Assembly: GCA_900752815.1 (NCBI GenBank) | Contig: CAADWS010000141.1 | Coordinates: forward strand, 1-35,730 | DNA from: Bacteroidaceae bacterium | GTDB lineage: Bacteria > Bacteroidota > Bacteroidia > Bacteroidales > Bacteroidaceae | Length of the DNA stretch: 35,730 nucleotides | Reading direction: 5' to 3' | Shown: in pieces, positions 16,922 to 26,611 of the stretch | Layout of the letters: each line of letters begins with the position of its first letter | How positions within the stretch are numbered: the stretch's first letter is position 1 | Notes under the pieces: generated by a model | What the model was told of the DNA's origin: nothing | What the model saw: the letters and a program-made list of their open reading frames with translations, nothing else | Databases searched by the model: none | Program-made: the position numbers and the translations under genes

Positions 16922-17581
16922 ATGAAGAAATACCTCCACTGCCTCCTTGCCCTTTTCTGCACAGCCGTATTCCTGACTGCCTGTGAGGAAAACCTTGAGG
17001 AAGATACCGAATTCTACAACTGGAAAGCCCGCAACGAAGCCGCCTTTCTCGACATCAGCCGTCAGGCCCGCAACGAAATCAGCCAGGCCCGCGCACAATA
17101 CGGCGACAACTGGGAGGAGCACTGTAAATGGCGCATCTTCCGCACCTATGCACAGTCGCCCGAATCGGCCGGCACCGCGACCGATTCCATCTGTGTGGAA
17201 ATCATAGAAACCGGCAATGGCAGCGGATGCCCTCTTTATACCGACTCCGTAAAGGTGAACTACGTGGGACGGCTCATCTCGTCGGATTCCTATCCCGACG
17301 GATACGTCTTCGACCACAGCAGCCCCGGCTCCCCCGTTGAAGACGTGTTCAACCCCAATTTTGCCACACCCACCATGTTGCTGTGCAGCAATACGGTAGA
17401 AGGCTTTACCACGGCCCTGCAGAAGATGCACATCGGCGACCGCTGGAAGGTATACATGCCCCAGCAACTGGGCTACGGCAGTGCCGGTACCAACACTCTG
17501 CCCTCCTATTCCGCCCTCATCTTCGAAATCCAGCTCCTGGCCTACTACCGTGTCGGCTTTGGTCCGAACACCAGCCACTGA
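16922..17581 (+). CDS. FKBP-type peptidyl-prolyl isomerase lipoprotein
   Basis: 219 residues. The signal peptide ends in the lipobox LTAC (Cys21), so the mature protein is lipid-anchored in the envelope. After a charged linker comes an FKBP fold (about 90-210): VKVNYVGRLISSDSYPDGYVFDHS, VEGFTTALQKMHIGDRWKVYMPQQLGYG, SYSALIFEIQLL. These are the strands and pocket motifs of the isomerase family. The usual aromatic residues are partly retained (Y, F, W), so activity is likely but not certain. No promoter of its own was found; it probably depends on read-through from glyS, 114 bases upstream. Confidence 0.9.
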   Translation: MKKYLHCLLALFCTAVFLTACEENLEEDTEFYNWKARNEAAFLDISRQARNEISQARAQYGDNWEEHCKWRIFRTYAQSPESAGTATDSICVEIIETGNGSGCPLYTDSVKVNYVGRLISSDSYPDGYVFDHSSPGSPVEDVFNPNFATPTMLLCSNTVEGFTTALQKMHIGDRWKVYMPQQLGYGSAGTNTLPSYSALIFEIQLLAYYRVGFGPNTSH

Positions 17582-17659
17582 TGCCGGCAAATCCCTTCCT
17601 GCTCCAGCCTGCAGGACAGGAAACACGACAAGACCAGCACAGACCAACAGCAAAATAAC

Positions 17660-17725
17660 ATCTCCTTGTTCACATCCGGCCCCGCAAAACGGGTTTGCCC
17701 TCTCTGATGGAACAAGGAGATTTTT
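17660..17725 (+). terminator. Terminator 3' of the FKBP gene
   Basis: ATCTCCTTGTTC (17660-17671) pairs perfectly with GAACAAGGAGAT (17710-17721), followed by TTTTT. The 38-nt loop holds a smaller CCCCG/CGGG hairpin, giving a branched terminator. Confidence 0.75.
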
Positions 17726-17801
17726 GTATACCCCTGCCGCTACCCGCCTTTGCCCCACAGACACACGCCTCCATGCATCCGGCGCCTTCACGCCACCACC
17801 C

Positions 17802-17894
17802 CGAAAAACAAAAGTACTGACTGTTTTTTCTAAACTACCAACAGTTTTTTCTAAAGTACTGACTGTTTTTTCTAAAGTACTGAGTGTTTTCACG
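17802..17894 (-). repeat. 21-bp tandem repeat array, copy B (four units)
   Basis: Units at 17811-17831, 17832-17852, 17853-17873 and 17874-17894, in opposite orientation to copy A. Read on the minus strand, the first unit again ends CACTCAGTACTTT, a GTTGGTAGTTT unit is present, and the last is followed by TTGTTTTTC. Confidence 0.9.
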
Positions 17895-18132
17895 CATCGC
17901 CCCGCCATTCATCCGAAAACCGGAAAAGGCTGTACGTCAATGCATTTTATCTTTCCGCAGCCGGCTACGGAAAAAGAGAGAATGCGCGCTCCGGAGACAT
18001 CCGCACAACCGGGACACGCCTCCGCTCCAACGCAGCGGACAAACGCCCCTCGGGCATCCGCGGAAACCGTTTCGCTTATGGCTGAAAAGCAAGAGTTTCC
18101 ACGCAGAAAGGGCGCAAAATCATTCGCATTTT

Positions 18133-18163
18133 TTTGCAGAACAACATAAATATTTTAATTTTG
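18133..18163 (+). promoter_or_regulatory. Promoter of the sdhC-frdA-frdB operon
   Basis: -33 TTTG (18133-18136), a 19-nt spacer, and -7 TAATTTTG (18156-18163): exact consensus. The predicted leader is about 75 nt before sdhC. Confidence 0.85.
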
Positions 18164-18246
18164 CAGAGTAAAGAGTACCAGCACAACGGTACGCATGCAA
18201 TCCCGCAGAGAAACAATTTTAATATCAACTTAATTCTTAAACATTT

Positions 18247-18942
18247 ATGTGGTTAACTAATTCATCCATCGGACGGAAAGTGATCATGTCTGTAACAGGC
18301 ATTGCGCTTATCCTGTTCCTGACGTTTCATGCCTGCATGAATCTTGTCGCTCTCTTTTCAGCAGAAGGCTACAACATGATCTGCGAAATGCTCGGTGCCA
18401 ACTGGTACGCAGTGGCTGCAACTGCCGGTCTGGCTGCCCTGGTGGCCATCCACTTCATTTACGCCATCATCCTGACGCTGCAGAACCGTAAGGCCCGCGG
18501 TAACAACCGCTACGCCGTAACCTCCAAGCCTGAAAAGGTAGAATGGGCTTCACAGAACATGTTCGTACTCGGCGTTATCGTTGTGCTCGGCCTGCTTCTG
18601 CATCTCTATCACTTCTGGTACAACATGATGTTCCAGGAACTCATCGGCGCCACAGGCTGCGCACATGCCCTGGCCGCCGACGGTTACTACTGGATTGTGC
18701 AGACCTTCTCCGATCCCGTATTCACCGTACTTTATCTCGTATGGTTCGTTGCCATCTGGTTCCACATGACACACGGCTTCTGGAGTGCACTTCAGACTCT
18801 GGGCTGGAACGGTAAGATCTGGTTCAACCGCTGGATGATCATCGGCAAGGTGTACGTGACACTGGTTATGCTGGCCTTCGCCGCCGTTGCTGTCTACTTC
18901 TGCCTCTTCGGCAATGCATGCTCCACCGGTACCTGCTATTAA
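18247..18942 (+). CDS. sdhC: Succinate dehydrogenase/fumarate reductase cytochrome b subunit
   Basis: 231 residues with five membrane helices, the single-subunit (B-type) di-haem membrane anchor of quinol:fumarate reductases. It passes electrons between menaquinone and FrdB. Candidate haem ligands are the histidines in TFHACMN (about 28), AIHFIY (about 69), LHLYHFWYN (about 118-121) and WFHMTHGFW (about 174-177). The opening NSSIGRKVIMSVTGIALILFL is typical. It is first in the operon, 47 bases before frdA. Confidence 0.95.
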   Translation: MWLTNSSIGRKVIMSVTGIALILFLTFHACMNLVALFSAEGYNMICEMLGANWYAVAATAGLAALVAIHFIYAIILTLQNRKARGNNRYAVTSKPEKVEWASQNMFVLGVIVVLGLLLHLYHFWYNMMFQELIGATGCAHALAADGYYWIVQTFSDPVFTVLYLVWFVAIWFHMTHGFWSALQTLGWNGKIWFNRWMIIGKVYVTLVMLAFAAVAVYFCLFGNACSTGTCY

Positions 18943-18989
18943 TCTTCTATCGGCAACTAATTGAAAATTTCTAAAAACAAAAAACCATT

Positions 18990-20936
18990 ATGGCTACAAT
19001 AGATTCAAAAATCCCTGCAGGACCAATTGCGGAAAAGTGGACCAACTATAAGGCTCACCAGAAATTGGTAAACCCGAAGAACAAGCGTAAACTCGATATC
19101 ATCATCGTCGGAACAGGTCTGGCCGGTGCCAGCGCCGCAGCTTCCCTCGGTGAAATGGGCTTCAAGGTGAAGAACTTCTGCATTCAGGATTCTCCCCGCC
19201 GTGCTCACTCCATCGCCGCACAGGGCGGTATCAACGCTGCCAAGAACTATCAGAACGACGGCGACTCCGTTTACCGTCTGTTCTACGACACCGTGAAAGG
19301 TGGTGACTACCGTGCACGCGAGGCCAACGTTTACCGTCTGGCTGAAGTCAGCGCCTCCATCATCGACCAGTGTGTGGCACAGGGCGTACCTTTCGCACGC
19401 GAATACGGCGGCATGCTGGCCAACCGTTCTTTCGGTGGCGCACAGGTAAGCCGTACTTTCTACGCCAAGGGTCAGACCGGCCAGCAGCTGCTGCTCGGTG
19501 CCTATTCCGCCCTTATGTGCCAGGTACACGCAGGCACCGTTGAGCTCTACACCCGTTATGAAATGCTCGACGTCGTTATCATCGACGGCCGTGCGCGCGG
19601 TATCATCGCCCGCAACCTCGTTACCGGTAACATCGAACGCTTTGCTGCCCACGCAGTAGTCATCGGTACCGGCGGTTACGGTAACACCTACTTCCTTTCC
19701 ACCAATGCCATGGGTTGCAACTGCTCCGCTGCCATGGCCTGCTACCGCAAGGGTGCTTACTTTGCCAACCCCTCCTACGTTCAGATTCACCCGACCTGTA
19801 TCCCGGTACACGGCGACAAGCAGTCGAAGCTGACCCTGATGTCAGAGTCTCTGCGTAACGACGGCCGCATCTGGGTTCCCAAGAAACTCGAAGATGCCAA
19901 GAAGCTGCAGGCCGGTCAGATCAAGGGTAAGGACATTCCCGAAGAAGACCGCGACTACTACCTGGAGCGCCGCTACCCGGCCTTCGGTAACCTCGTGCCC
20001 CGCGACGTGGCTTCACGTGCCGCCAAGGAGCGCTGCGACAAAGGCTACGGCGTAAACAACACGGGTCTGGCCGTATTCCTCGACTTCTCACAGGCCATCA
20101 AGGACTTCGGCCGCGATGAAATCGAAGCCCGTTACGGAAACCTCTTCGACATGTACGAAGAAATCACCGACGAGAGCCCGTATGAAACTCCGATGATGAT
20201 TTACCCTGCCGTACACTACACCATGGGCGGTATCTGGGTAGACTACGAACTGCAGACTTCCATCAAGGGTCTTTTCGCCATCGGTGAATGTAACTTCTCC
20301 GACCACGGTGCCAACCGTCTGGGTGCATCCGCACTGATGCAGGGCTTGGCCGACGGTTATTTCGTATTACCTTACACCATCCAGAACTATCTGAGCGACC
20401 AGATTACCGTTCCCCGCTTCTCTACCGACCTGCCCGAATTCGCAGCAGCCGAGAAGGCCGTCAAGGAACGTATCAACCGCCTCTTCAACATCAAGGGCAA
20501 GCGTTCCGTTGACTCCATCCATAAGGAACTGGGCCACATCATGTGGGAATATGTAGGTATGGGACGTACCGCAGAAGGTTTGAAGACAGGTCTGGCCAAG
20601 ATGAAGGAACTCCGCAAGGAATTCTACACCAACCTCTTCGTTCCCGGCTCAACCGAGGGCGTCAACGTAGAGCTGGAAAAGGCTATCCGTCTGGAAGACT
20701 TCATCGTCATGGGCGAACTCATCGCTTACGATGCCCTCACCCGCAACGAATCCTGCGGCGGTCACTTCCGTGAGGAATACCAGACCGAAGACGGCGAGGC
20801 AAAACGCGATGATGAGAACTTCTTCTACGTAGGCTGCTGGGAATACCAGGGCAGCGACGACGTTGCTCCTACTCTCCTGAAAGAGCCGCTCGTTTACGAA
20901 GCAATCAAGGTACAAACCCGTAACTACAAGAACTAA
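18990..20936 (+). CDS. frdA: Fumarate reductase/succinate dehydrogenase flavoprotein subunit
   Basis: 648 residues. It is the catalytic subunit with covalent FAD, interconverting fumarate and succinate. The FAD-binding GTGLAG lies at 41-46 and the flavin-linking region [11 protein letters not shown] at 70-80. The substrate-site segments [22 protein letters not shown] and [25 protein letters not shown] are all present, and the C-terminal helical domain ends [16 protein letters not shown]. In anaerobic Bacteroidales the complex works mainly as menaquinol:fumarate reductase. Codons such as GGT and CGT are frequent compared with flanking genes, as expected for strong expression. Confidence 0.97.
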   Translation: MATIDSKIPAGPIAEKWTNYKAHQKLVNPKNKRKLDIIIVGTGLAGASAAASLGEMGFKVKNFCIQDSPRRAHSIAAQGGINAAKNYQNDGDSVYRLFYDTVKGGDYRAREANVYRLAEVSASIIDQCVAQGVPFAREYGGMLANRSFGGAQVSRTFYAKGQTGQQLLLGAYSALMCQVHAGTVELYTRYEMLDVVIIDGRARGIIARNLVTGNIERFAAHAVVIGTGGYGNTYFLSTNAMGCNCSAAMACYRKGAYFANPSYVQIHPTCIPVHGDKQSKLTLMSESLRNDGRIWVPKKLEDAKKLQAGQIKGKDIPEEDRDYYLERRYPAFGNLVPRDVASRAAKERCDKGYGVNNTGLAVFLDFSQAIKDFGRDEIEARYGNLFDMYEEITDESPYETPMMIYPAVHYTMGGIWVDYELQTSIKGLFAIGECNFSDHGANRLGASALMQGLADGYFVLPYTIQNYLSDQITVPRFSTDLPEFAAAEKAVKERINRLFNIKGKRSVDSIHKELGHIMWEYVGMGRTAEGLKTGLAKMKELRKEFYTNLFVPGSTEGVNVELEKAIRLEDFIVMGELIAYDALTRNESCGGHFREEYQTEDGEAKRDDENFFYVGCWEYQGSDDVAPTLLKEPLVYEAIKVQTRNYKN

Positions 20937-21057
20937 AGCCTCCCCTACTTCTTCCGCTTTGCCGGAAGAGTCTGGGAATGCCAATCAGAATATTAACCAT
21001 ATCTCTCCACAGCAGGTGCCATAGCGCACACTGTCCCGAAAGGGAAAAGGGAGGCTT
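20936..21057 (+). promoter_or_regulatory. Structured frdA-frdB intercistronic RNA
   Basis: AAGCCTCCC (20936-20944, starting on the last base of the frdA stop) pairs with GGGAGGCTT (21049-21057), closing the whole intergenic region. Inside are a 6-7-bp hairpin (20950-20969) and a TCCC-GAAA-GGGA tetraloop hairpin (21034-21045). It may stabilise or tune the frdA/frdB ratio. Pairing is seen; function is inferred. Confidence 0.5.
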
Positions 21058-21073
21058 AAAAAAATCAACCAAA

Positions 21074-21832
21074 ATGGCTAAGAATATTAGTTTCACCATC
21101 AAATACTGGAAGCAGAACGGTCCTAAGGATGCTGGACATTTCGAACAGCGCGAAATGCATAACATCCCCGACGACACGTCCTTCCTCGAAATGCTTGACA
21201 TCCTCAATGAGGAACTGATCAACGAAGGCAAGGAACCTTTTGTGTTCGACCACGACTGCCGCGAGGGTATCTGCGGTATGTGCTCGCTCTACATCAACGG
21301 TACGCCCCACGGCAAAACCGAAAGAGGTGCCACCACCTGCCAGCTGTACATGCGTAAGTTCAACGACGGTGACGTTATCACCGTAGAACCCTGGCGTTCG
21401 GCCGCATTCCCCGTTATCAAGGACTGCATGGTTGACCGTTCGGCTTTCGACAAGATTCAGGCCGCCGGCGGTTATATCACCGTTCGTACCGGACAGCCGC
21501 AGGATGCCAATGCCATCCTCATTCCGAAGCAGGACGCCGACGAGGCCATGGACTGCGCCACCTGCATCGGTTGCGGTGCCTGCGTAGCTGCCTGCAAGAA
21601 CGGTTCCGCCATGCTCTTCGTCAGCTCCAAGGTCAGCCAGTACGCTCTTCTGCCCCAGGGCCGTCCCGAAGCAGCCAAGCGCGCCAAGGCCATGGTAGCC
21701 AAGATGGACGAACTCGGCTTCGGTAACTGCACCAACACCCGCGCCTGCGAAGCTGTGTGCCCGAAGAACGAAAGCATCGCCAACATCGCCCGCCTCAACC
21801 GCGAATTCATCAAAGCCAAACTGGCTGACTGA
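21074..21832 (+). CDS. frdB: Fumarate reductase/succinate dehydrogenase iron-sulfur subunit
   Basis: 252 residues from ATG 21074 (MAKNISFTIKYW). An in-frame start at 20978 lies in the structured intercistronic region and gives an unrelated leader. The [2Fe-2S] ligands are Cys62, Cys67, Cys70 and Cys89. The C-terminal domain holds Cys161, Cys164, Cys167 and further cysteines at 170/174, then Cys219, Cys225 and Cys229, supplying the [4Fe-4S] and [3Fe-4S] clusters. It wires FrdA to the haem subunit. It is the last gene of the operon, with a terminator 31 bases past the stop. Confidence 0.97.
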   Translation: MAKNISFTIKYWKQNGPKDAGHFEQREMHNIPDDTSFLEMLDILNEELINEGKEPFVFDHDCREGICGMCSLYINGTPHGKTERGATTCQLYMRKFNDGDVITVEPWRSAAFPVIKDCMVDRSAFDKIQAAGGYITVRTGQPQDANAILIPKQDADEAMDCATCIGCGACVAACKNGSAMLFVSSKVSQYALLPQGRPEAAKRAKAMVAKMDELGFGNCTNTRACEAVCPKNESIANIARLNREFIKAKLAD

Positions 21833-21863
21833 TTTGCGTCGGGCTACTGACAACTGACATCCC

Positions 21864-21903
21864 AAGGGGCCGCGTCTGTTATCCATACGGACGCGGCCCC
21901 TTT
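21864..21903 (+). terminator. Terminator of the frd operon
   Basis: A 13-bp stem AAGGGGCCGCGTC (21864-21876) pairs with 21890-21902, followed by TTTCC. It is GC-rich and close to the frdB stop. Confidence 0.8.
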
Positions 21904-22038
21904 CCGTAGTTCCATAGGGTTGCAACAAAGAACAGGGGATCTCGCGGCCGCTACGACACCTCCGACAATCGCCAATGGACAAGACACAAAGCACACTGAT
22001 TCCTCATGACCACACTCATGAAGAACAGCCGGCTGACG

Positions 22039-22134
22039 AGAAAAATCACTCAGTACTTTAGAAAAAACAGTTGGTAGTTTAGAAAAAACAGTCAGTACTT
22101 TAGATTTTTCTAAACTACTGACTGTTTTTTCCAT
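22039..22134 (+). repeat. 21-bp tandem repeat array, copy C (three direct units plus one inverted)
   Basis: Direct units at 22039-22059 (CACTCAGTACTTT end), 22060-22080 (GTTGGTAGTTT variant) and 22081-22101. After a short TTTTTC link, an inverted unit spans 22112-22132 and is followed by AT (CCAT in all). The last direct unit and the inverted unit form a 22-bp stem with one mismatch and a 6-nt loop (22082-22131). The poly-T arm could terminate transcription from either side. Confidence 0.92.
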
Positions 22135-22234
22135 ATGCCACAGCAGACATCCTTTCCTTCCAACCGCACGTTTTCCGCTGCCGCCATAACCCGTAAACGG
22201 GTATTCACGACATGCGCAGCGCCGTGAAAGCACT

Positions 22235-23488
22235 TCAGAACTTCTTGAGCAGGAAGTCCGGATAGATGCGGAAATAAACCCCGAAGGAGGAGTTGAAACT
22301 GCTGCTGCCGGGCGTCACCTTGCCTTCGGCATCGGTCATGGCGCCGGGACGGGTATAGTAGGTCTCCGCTTTGGCTCCGAAAGCATAATGCTTGCCGAAC
22401 TTGCGTGAATAGTCGAGCGCGACATGAAACGTATGCGGATGCTCATCAAAGCGTGCGCCGGGATATTTGGTCGATACCGACCCGAAGAACGGACTGCCGA
22501 GCAGAGAGATGAAGCGGTAGCTGCGGAAATAGTCGGCTCTCAGATGCAGGTTGTGGGCAAACATCATTTCCGCACTGAGGAGCAGTGCGCCCCCCAAGCC
22601 ATAGGGCCAGATGTCGCCGGCCTGCTGATAATAGCCCAACGCGGCGGTCTCGAAGTTGGCCCACTTCAATGCCTTCCGCCCGATGTTCCAGCGCACGCCC
22701 ACACCGGCTGCGCCGTTGATGAGCGTCTGCACGGAAAAGGCCGTATCCTGTTCCCCGCCCCGGTGCTGCAGCACCCCCTGTACGGGCAGATAGCAGTGTA
22801 CGCGGCTTTCGGGCGCGTTCAGATTCAGGCGGGAAGAAAGTCCCACGATGAAAGCCTCCTGATGCGTGGACCCCTCGAAGATGAAACTTTCCCAGTTCAC
22901 CCATACATCCAGATGCAGGCGCGGATGGTCATAGAGCACCTGCGCACCGTTTTCCGGGTCGGCCGTCAGGTTCAGCTCCGGATTGTAGAGCGGCAGCAGC
23001 AACCGGTGATGACCGGCACCATACAGATTGCCGAGCACAATATTGCAACGCCGCATCGCTACCTGCGCACGGAATATCGGCAGCAGATGCGCCCCTTTCT
23101 GGTATTCGCTCCCTTTCCACTGAGCGATGTCACGGTAAGCATAATTCGGATAATGATAGGTGCCGTGGTAAATCAGGGCGTGCACACCCGCATCCAGACG
23201 GATATTCTTCAGCGGCTGATAAGTCAGGCGCGGCTCTACCCACAATCCGGGCAGCGAATAGCCCTTCATGATATTGCCGGAAAACTCATTGTCCTTGAAA
23301 AAGCTGAGATTGTCCACTTTCAGCCGCAGCTCGCGGGTATGTGCCGAATCCAGCCGGTATTCCGGCGGCACAATGGCCCGTTCAACCTGTGCCTGCACCG
23401 TGGCCGCAATGCCGCAGAACAAACAGGAGAGAAGCATCCGGCAGCATCTCCCGGAAAATGAAAGCCCGTTATCGAAAGAAAAAGTCAT
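22235..23488 (-). CDS. Predicted outer-membrane beta-barrel protein
   Basis: 417 residues. The N-terminal signal peptide runs to about residue 34 (core MLLSCLFCGIAATVQAQ). The rest is rich in alternating aromatic/polar strands, for example WVEPRLTYQPLKNIRLDAGVHALIY, HFHVALDYSRKF-like segments and GAKAETYY. It ends in an aromatic residue (LLKKF), as outer-membrane barrels do. No enzymatic motif is recognised, and it is best called a conserved Bacteroidales envelope protein of unknown role. It starts 73 bases after the mutS stop on the same strand, without a promoter of its own, so it is probably co-transcribed with mutS. Confidence 0.75.
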   Translation of the reverse strand: MTFSFDNGLSFSGRCCRMLLSCLFCGIAATVQAQVERAIVPPEYRLDSAHTRELRLKVDNLSFFKDNEFSGNIMKGYSLPGLWVEPRLTYQPLKNIRLDAGVHALIYHGTYHYPNYAYRDIAQWKGSEYQKGAHLLPIFRAQVAMRRCNIVLGNLYGAGHHRLLLPLYNPELNLTADPENGAQVLYDHPRLHLDVWVNWESFIFEGSTHQEAFIVGLSSRLNLNAPESRVHCYLPVQGVLQHRGGEQDTAFSVQTLINGAAGVGVRWNIGRKALKWANFETAALGYYQQAGDIWPYGLGGALLLSAEMMFAHNLHLRADYFRSYRFISLLGSPFFGSVSTKYPGARFDEHPHTFHVALDYSRKFGKHYAFGAKAETYYTRPGAMTDAEGKVTPGSSSFNSSFGVYFRIYPDFLLKKF

Positions 23489-23561
23489 ATGGAAAGATGT
23501 AAAACCTGTTCAAAAGGAATATCCGCGGAAACGGCTGTGAACGGCTCGTCGGCACGTCCGC

Positions 23562-26207
23562 TTACCGGCCCCTCAGAATCCGCTTAATGTCGTTGAGCTT
23601 GTTGAGCGCCTCGAGCGGAGTCAGCCGGTCAACATCCAGATGCAAAATCTCGTCGCGGATTTGCGTAAGCACCGGGTCGTCGAGCTGGAACATGCTCAGC
23701 TGCACCCCGCCGGACGGCTGCGCCCCGCCCTTTTCGGCCGGCGCCGGCATTCCGTTGCGGGCATTGTTGGTTTCGAGCTCCGACAGAATCGTTTCGGCAC
23801 GTCCCACGATACCTGCCGGCATGCCTGCCAGCCGCGCCACATGGATGCCGAAGGAATGCTCCGAACCGCCACGGGCCAGCTTGCGCAGGAAAACCACCCG
23901 GCCGTTGACCTCGCGCACCGACACGTTCCAGTTCTTGATACGCGGGAAGAGCTTCTCCATCTCGTTGAGTTCGTGATAGTGCGTGGCAAAGAGCGTGCGC
24001 GCCCTGGCCCGCGGATTCTCGTGGATATACTCCACGATGGACCAGGCGATGGAGATGCCGTCGTAGGTCGATGTGCCGCGCCCCAGTTCGTCGAAGAGCA
24101 CCAGGCTGCGCGGCGTCAGGTTGTTCATGATGTTGGCGGCTTCGCTCATTTCCACCATGAAAGTACTCTCGCCCACGGAGATGTTGTCACTGGCCCCCAC
24201 ACGGGTGAAAATCTTGTCGACTGCCCCGATGCGCGCACTGGCAGCGGGCACGAACGACCCCACTTGGGCCAGCAGCGTGATGAGGGCCGTCTGACGCAGA
24301 AGAGCACTCTTACCCGCCATGTTGGGACCGGTGATGATGACTATCTGCTGGTTTTCGGTGTCGAGATGCACGTCGTTGGCCACATACTCCTCGCCGATGG
24401 GCATCAGGGTTTCGATGACGGGATGCCGGCCCTGACTGATGTCGAGCTCCATGCTCTCGTCGACCACGGGCCGCACATATTTCCGCTCACGGGCCACGCA
24501 GGCCAGCGAGTGGAGGCAGTCGAGCGCCGAGAGGGCGGCAGCGTTGCGCTGCAGCGGCGTGATATATCGGCCGGCCTCCTGCACGAGTTCAGCAAAGAGG
24601 CGGGTCTCCAGGGCCAGGATGCGGTCCTCGGCCCCCAGAATCTTGTCTTCGTATTCTTTCAGTTCCTGCGTAATGTAGCGCTCAGCCTGTGCCAGCGTCT
24701 GCTTGCGAATCCATTCCTCCGGCACCCGGTCCTTGTAGGTGTTCCGCACCTCAATGTAATAGCCGAACACATTGTTGAAACCGATTTTCAGGCTGGGAAT
24801 GCCCGTGGCCTCGCTTTCCCGCTGCTGAATCTGCAACAGATAGTCCTTGCCCGAGGTGGAAATGGCACGGAGGTCGTCGAGTTCGGCACTGACGCCGGAA
24901 GCGATGACACCGCCCTTGTTGACCAGCAGAGGAGGGTCGGGCCGCAATTCGCGGGCTATGCGGTCGCGCAGTTCTCCACAGTCGTCGAGCTGCTGCCCCA
25001 GGCTGCGGATGCTCTCCTCCGTCGCCTCCAGACAGGCTTCGCGGAGCAGGCGCGTGCTCTCCAGCGAAATCCGCAGGTGCTGCATGTCGCGCGGACCGGC
25101 ACGGCCCACGGCTATTTTCGAGACGATGCGTTCCAGGTCGCCGATGCGGGCCAGCTCGTCCTGACATACGCTTTCAAAGTCGGGCTGGCGGAAGAAATAC
25201 TCCACGCGGTCCTGCCGCCGGGCGATTTCGGCCGTGTCGCGGAGCGGGAAGAGCAGCCAGCGGCGCAAGAGGCGGGCACCCATGGGCGAAAGCGTGCGGT
25301 CGACGACGGAGAGCAGCGAGGTGCCGCCCTCGTTCATCGGCGCCACCAGTTCCAGGTTGCGTGCCGTAAACTTGTCCAGCCGCACATAGCGGTCCTCCTC
25401 GATGCGGCGCAGGGCCGTGATGTGTCCCGTCTGCGTGTGCTGGGTGATTTCCAGATAGCAGAGAATGGCACCGGCCGCCACGACGGCCACCTTGAGATGG
25501 TCCACACCGAAACCTTTCAGCGTCTTCACCTCGAAATGGCGGTGCAGCTTCTCCCGGGCCGTCGGCTCGCTGAAGGCCCAGTCGTCAAGTTCGAAAACGA
25601 AATACTTGTTGCCGAAAAGGCCCTCCAGGCGGGCACGCAGTCCGCGCTCCACCAGTATTTCCTTGGGCGCAAAGCCCGAAAGGAGCTTGTCGACATATTC
25701 CGGTGTGCCCTCGGCCACGAGAAATTCGCCCGTGGAAATGTCGAGCAGCGAAAGGCCCAGGGCCGCCTTGCCGAAATGGATGGCGGCCAGGAAGTTGTTC
25801 TCCTTGCTGTTCAGCACATTGTCGCCCATGGCCACACCCGGCGTCACCAGTTCGGTGATGCCGCGCTTCACCAGTTTCTTGGTCAGCTTGGGGTCCTCCA
25901 GCTGGTCGCAGATGGCCACACGGTAGCCGGCACGAATCAGCCGCGGCAGATACGTGTCAAGGGCATGATGCGGGAAGCCCGCCATTTCGGTGGTGCTGGC
26001 GCCTTTGTTGTTTCGCCGTGTGAGCGTGATGCCGAGCACCTGCGAAGCCGTGACGGCATCGTCGCAATACGTTTCGTAAAAGTCGCCGCAACGGAACAGC
26101 AGCACGGCATCAGGGTGCTTGGCCTTGAGGTCGTGAAACTGCTTCATCATCGGTGTAAGCTCTACTTTTGCCATTTCGGAGAGTCGTTTTTTTACATCGG
26201 CCGGCAT
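23562..26207 (-). CDS. mutS: DNA mismatch repair protein MutS
   Basis: 881 residues. It recognises mismatches and small loops and signals to MutL. The mismatch-binding domain has the Phe-x-Glu motif (Phe43, Glu45 in GDFYE). Connector, lever and clamp domains follow. The ATPase domain has Walker A GPNMAGKS (627-634), [13 protein letters not shown] with Asp706/Glu707 (Walker B), and ATHYHEL. The C-terminal helix-turn-helix region ([17 protein letters not shown]) is intact. An internal ATG 11 codons downstream is a possible alternative start. The opposite strand is also open over most of the gene, a codon-bias effect. Confidence 0.97.
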   Translation of the reverse strand: MPADVKKRLSEMAKVELTPMMKQFHDLKAKHPDAVLLFRCGDFYETYCDDAVTASQVLGITLTRRNNKGASTTEMAGFPHHALDTYLPRLIRAGYRVAICDQLEDPKLTKKLVKRGITELVTPGVAMGDNVLNSKENNFLAAIHFGKAALGLSLLDISTGEFLVAEGTPEYVDKLLSGFAPKEILVERGLRARLEGLFGNKYFVFELDDWAFSEPTAREKLHRHFEVKTLKGFGVDHLKVAVVAAGAILCYLEITQHTQTGHITALRRIEEDRYVRLDKFTARNLELVAPMNEGGTSLLSVVDRTLSPMGARLLRRWLLFPLRDTAEIARRQDRVEYFFRQPDFESVCQDELARIGDLERIVSKIAVGRAGPRDMQHLRISLESTRLLREACLEATEESIRSLGQQLDDCGELRDRIARELRPDPPLLVNKGGVIASGVSAELDDLRAISTSGKDYLLQIQQRESEATGIPSLKIGFNNVFGYYIEVRNTYKDRVPEEWIRKQTLAQAERYITQELKEYEDKILGAEDRILALETRLFAELVQEAGRYITPLQRNAAALSALDCLHSLACVARERKYVRPVVDESMELDISQGRHPVIETLMPIGEEYVANDVHLDTENQQIVIITGPNMAGKSALLRQTALITLLAQVGSFVPAASARIGAVDKIFTRVGASDNISVGESTFMVEMSEAANIMNNLTPRSLVLFDELGRGTSTYDGISIAWSIVEYIHENPRARARTLFATHYHELNEMEKLFPRIKNWNVSVREVNGRVVFLRKLARGGSEHSFGIHVARLAGMPAGIVGRAETILSELETNNARNGMPAPAEKGGAQPSGGVQLSMFQLDDPVLTQIRDEILHLDVDRLTPLEALNKLNDIKRILRGR

Positions 26208-26267
26208 AGTGCCGGCAGGAAGGCTGCGCTGCGAAAAGACAAACGCCGCCCCCAGTTGCTGAACTTA

Positions 26268-26275
26268 CAAAATTA
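26268..26275 (-). promoter_or_regulatory. -7 element for mutS
   Basis: Minus-strand TAATTTTG, 61 bases upstream of the mutS start; no convincing -33 box. Confidence 0.4.
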
Positions 26276-26453
26276 GGAAAAACTTTTCAGTCGGGCGGCG
26301 GCCGGCTGCCATTTTATTCGGACAGAAAAAGGACTGAAAAAGCATGGCTCCGACAATTCGTCACTGCGATGCTTCCGGCAACGCGACAGCAGGATGTCAA
26401 GAAATCGGATACGTCAGGACCGCCCTTCGGGCAACCCGAACGGAAGGGGCCCT

Positions 26454-26485
26454 CTTGCTTTTGGCCGTTTCGATGTGTATCTTTG
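26454..26485 (+). promoter_or_regulatory. Orphan plus-strand promoter-like element
   Basis: -33-like CTTG (26454-26457), a 20-nt spacer, and -7 TATCTTTG (26478-26485). The same CTTG form of the -33 box is seen at the secDF and permease promoters. No plus-strand gene follows. Confidence 0.45.
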
Positions 26486-26497
26486 CCATAGCTGAAG

Positions 26498-26537
26498 GGG
26501 GCGACTGGATTTACCATCCGGCCGCCCCGCTTTTTTT
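26498..26537 (+). terminator. Orphan intrinsic-terminator-like hairpin
   Basis: GGGGCG (26498-26503) pairs with CGCCCC (26523-26528), with an inner GGAT/ATCC stem (26507-26510/26516-26519) and a run of seven T from 26531. It acts on the plus strand, where no upstream gene exists, so it may end a very short RNA begun near 26492. Confidence 0.55.
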
Positions 26538-26569
26538 CGCCGTTTTCCGGTTCAAGAAGCCGTACGCGC

Positions 26570-26611
26570 GGAAAAACAGTCCTTACTTCCGGATTTTCTG
26601 TCCTTAGTTTC
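26570..26611 (+). repeat. Diverged 21-bp repeat, copy D (two units)
   Basis: Two units (26570-26590, 26591-26611) keep the 21-bp period and the GAAAAACAGT...TACTT and ATTTTCTGT...TAGTTTC layout of copy A units 2-3, with CCTTA in place of CAGTA. Confidence 0.65.

Larger units (their letters stand above)
17582..18246. other. Intergenic region FKBP gene / sdhC
   Basis: About 665 bases: the FKBP terminator, a 21-bp repeat array (17802-17894), about 200 bases with no recognisable signal, then the sdhC promoter and leader. Confidence 0.7.
21833..22234. other. Convergent intergenic region frdB / barrel protein
   Basis: About 400 bases holding the frd terminator and a 21-bp repeat array that folds into a long hairpin (22082-22131). 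The rest shows no signal. Confidence 0.7.

Noticed and set aside
23640..26276. 878-codon open frame antisense to mutS
   Set aside because: MutS is complete and unmistakable on the minus strand; the antisense translation is compositionally abnormal and matches no known fold.
26490..26560. tmRNA-like opening (GGGGGCGACTGGATT)
   Set aside because: The resemblance ends after a few bases and a poly-T terminator follows within 40 nt; there is no tag-peptide frame or tRNA-like 3' end.
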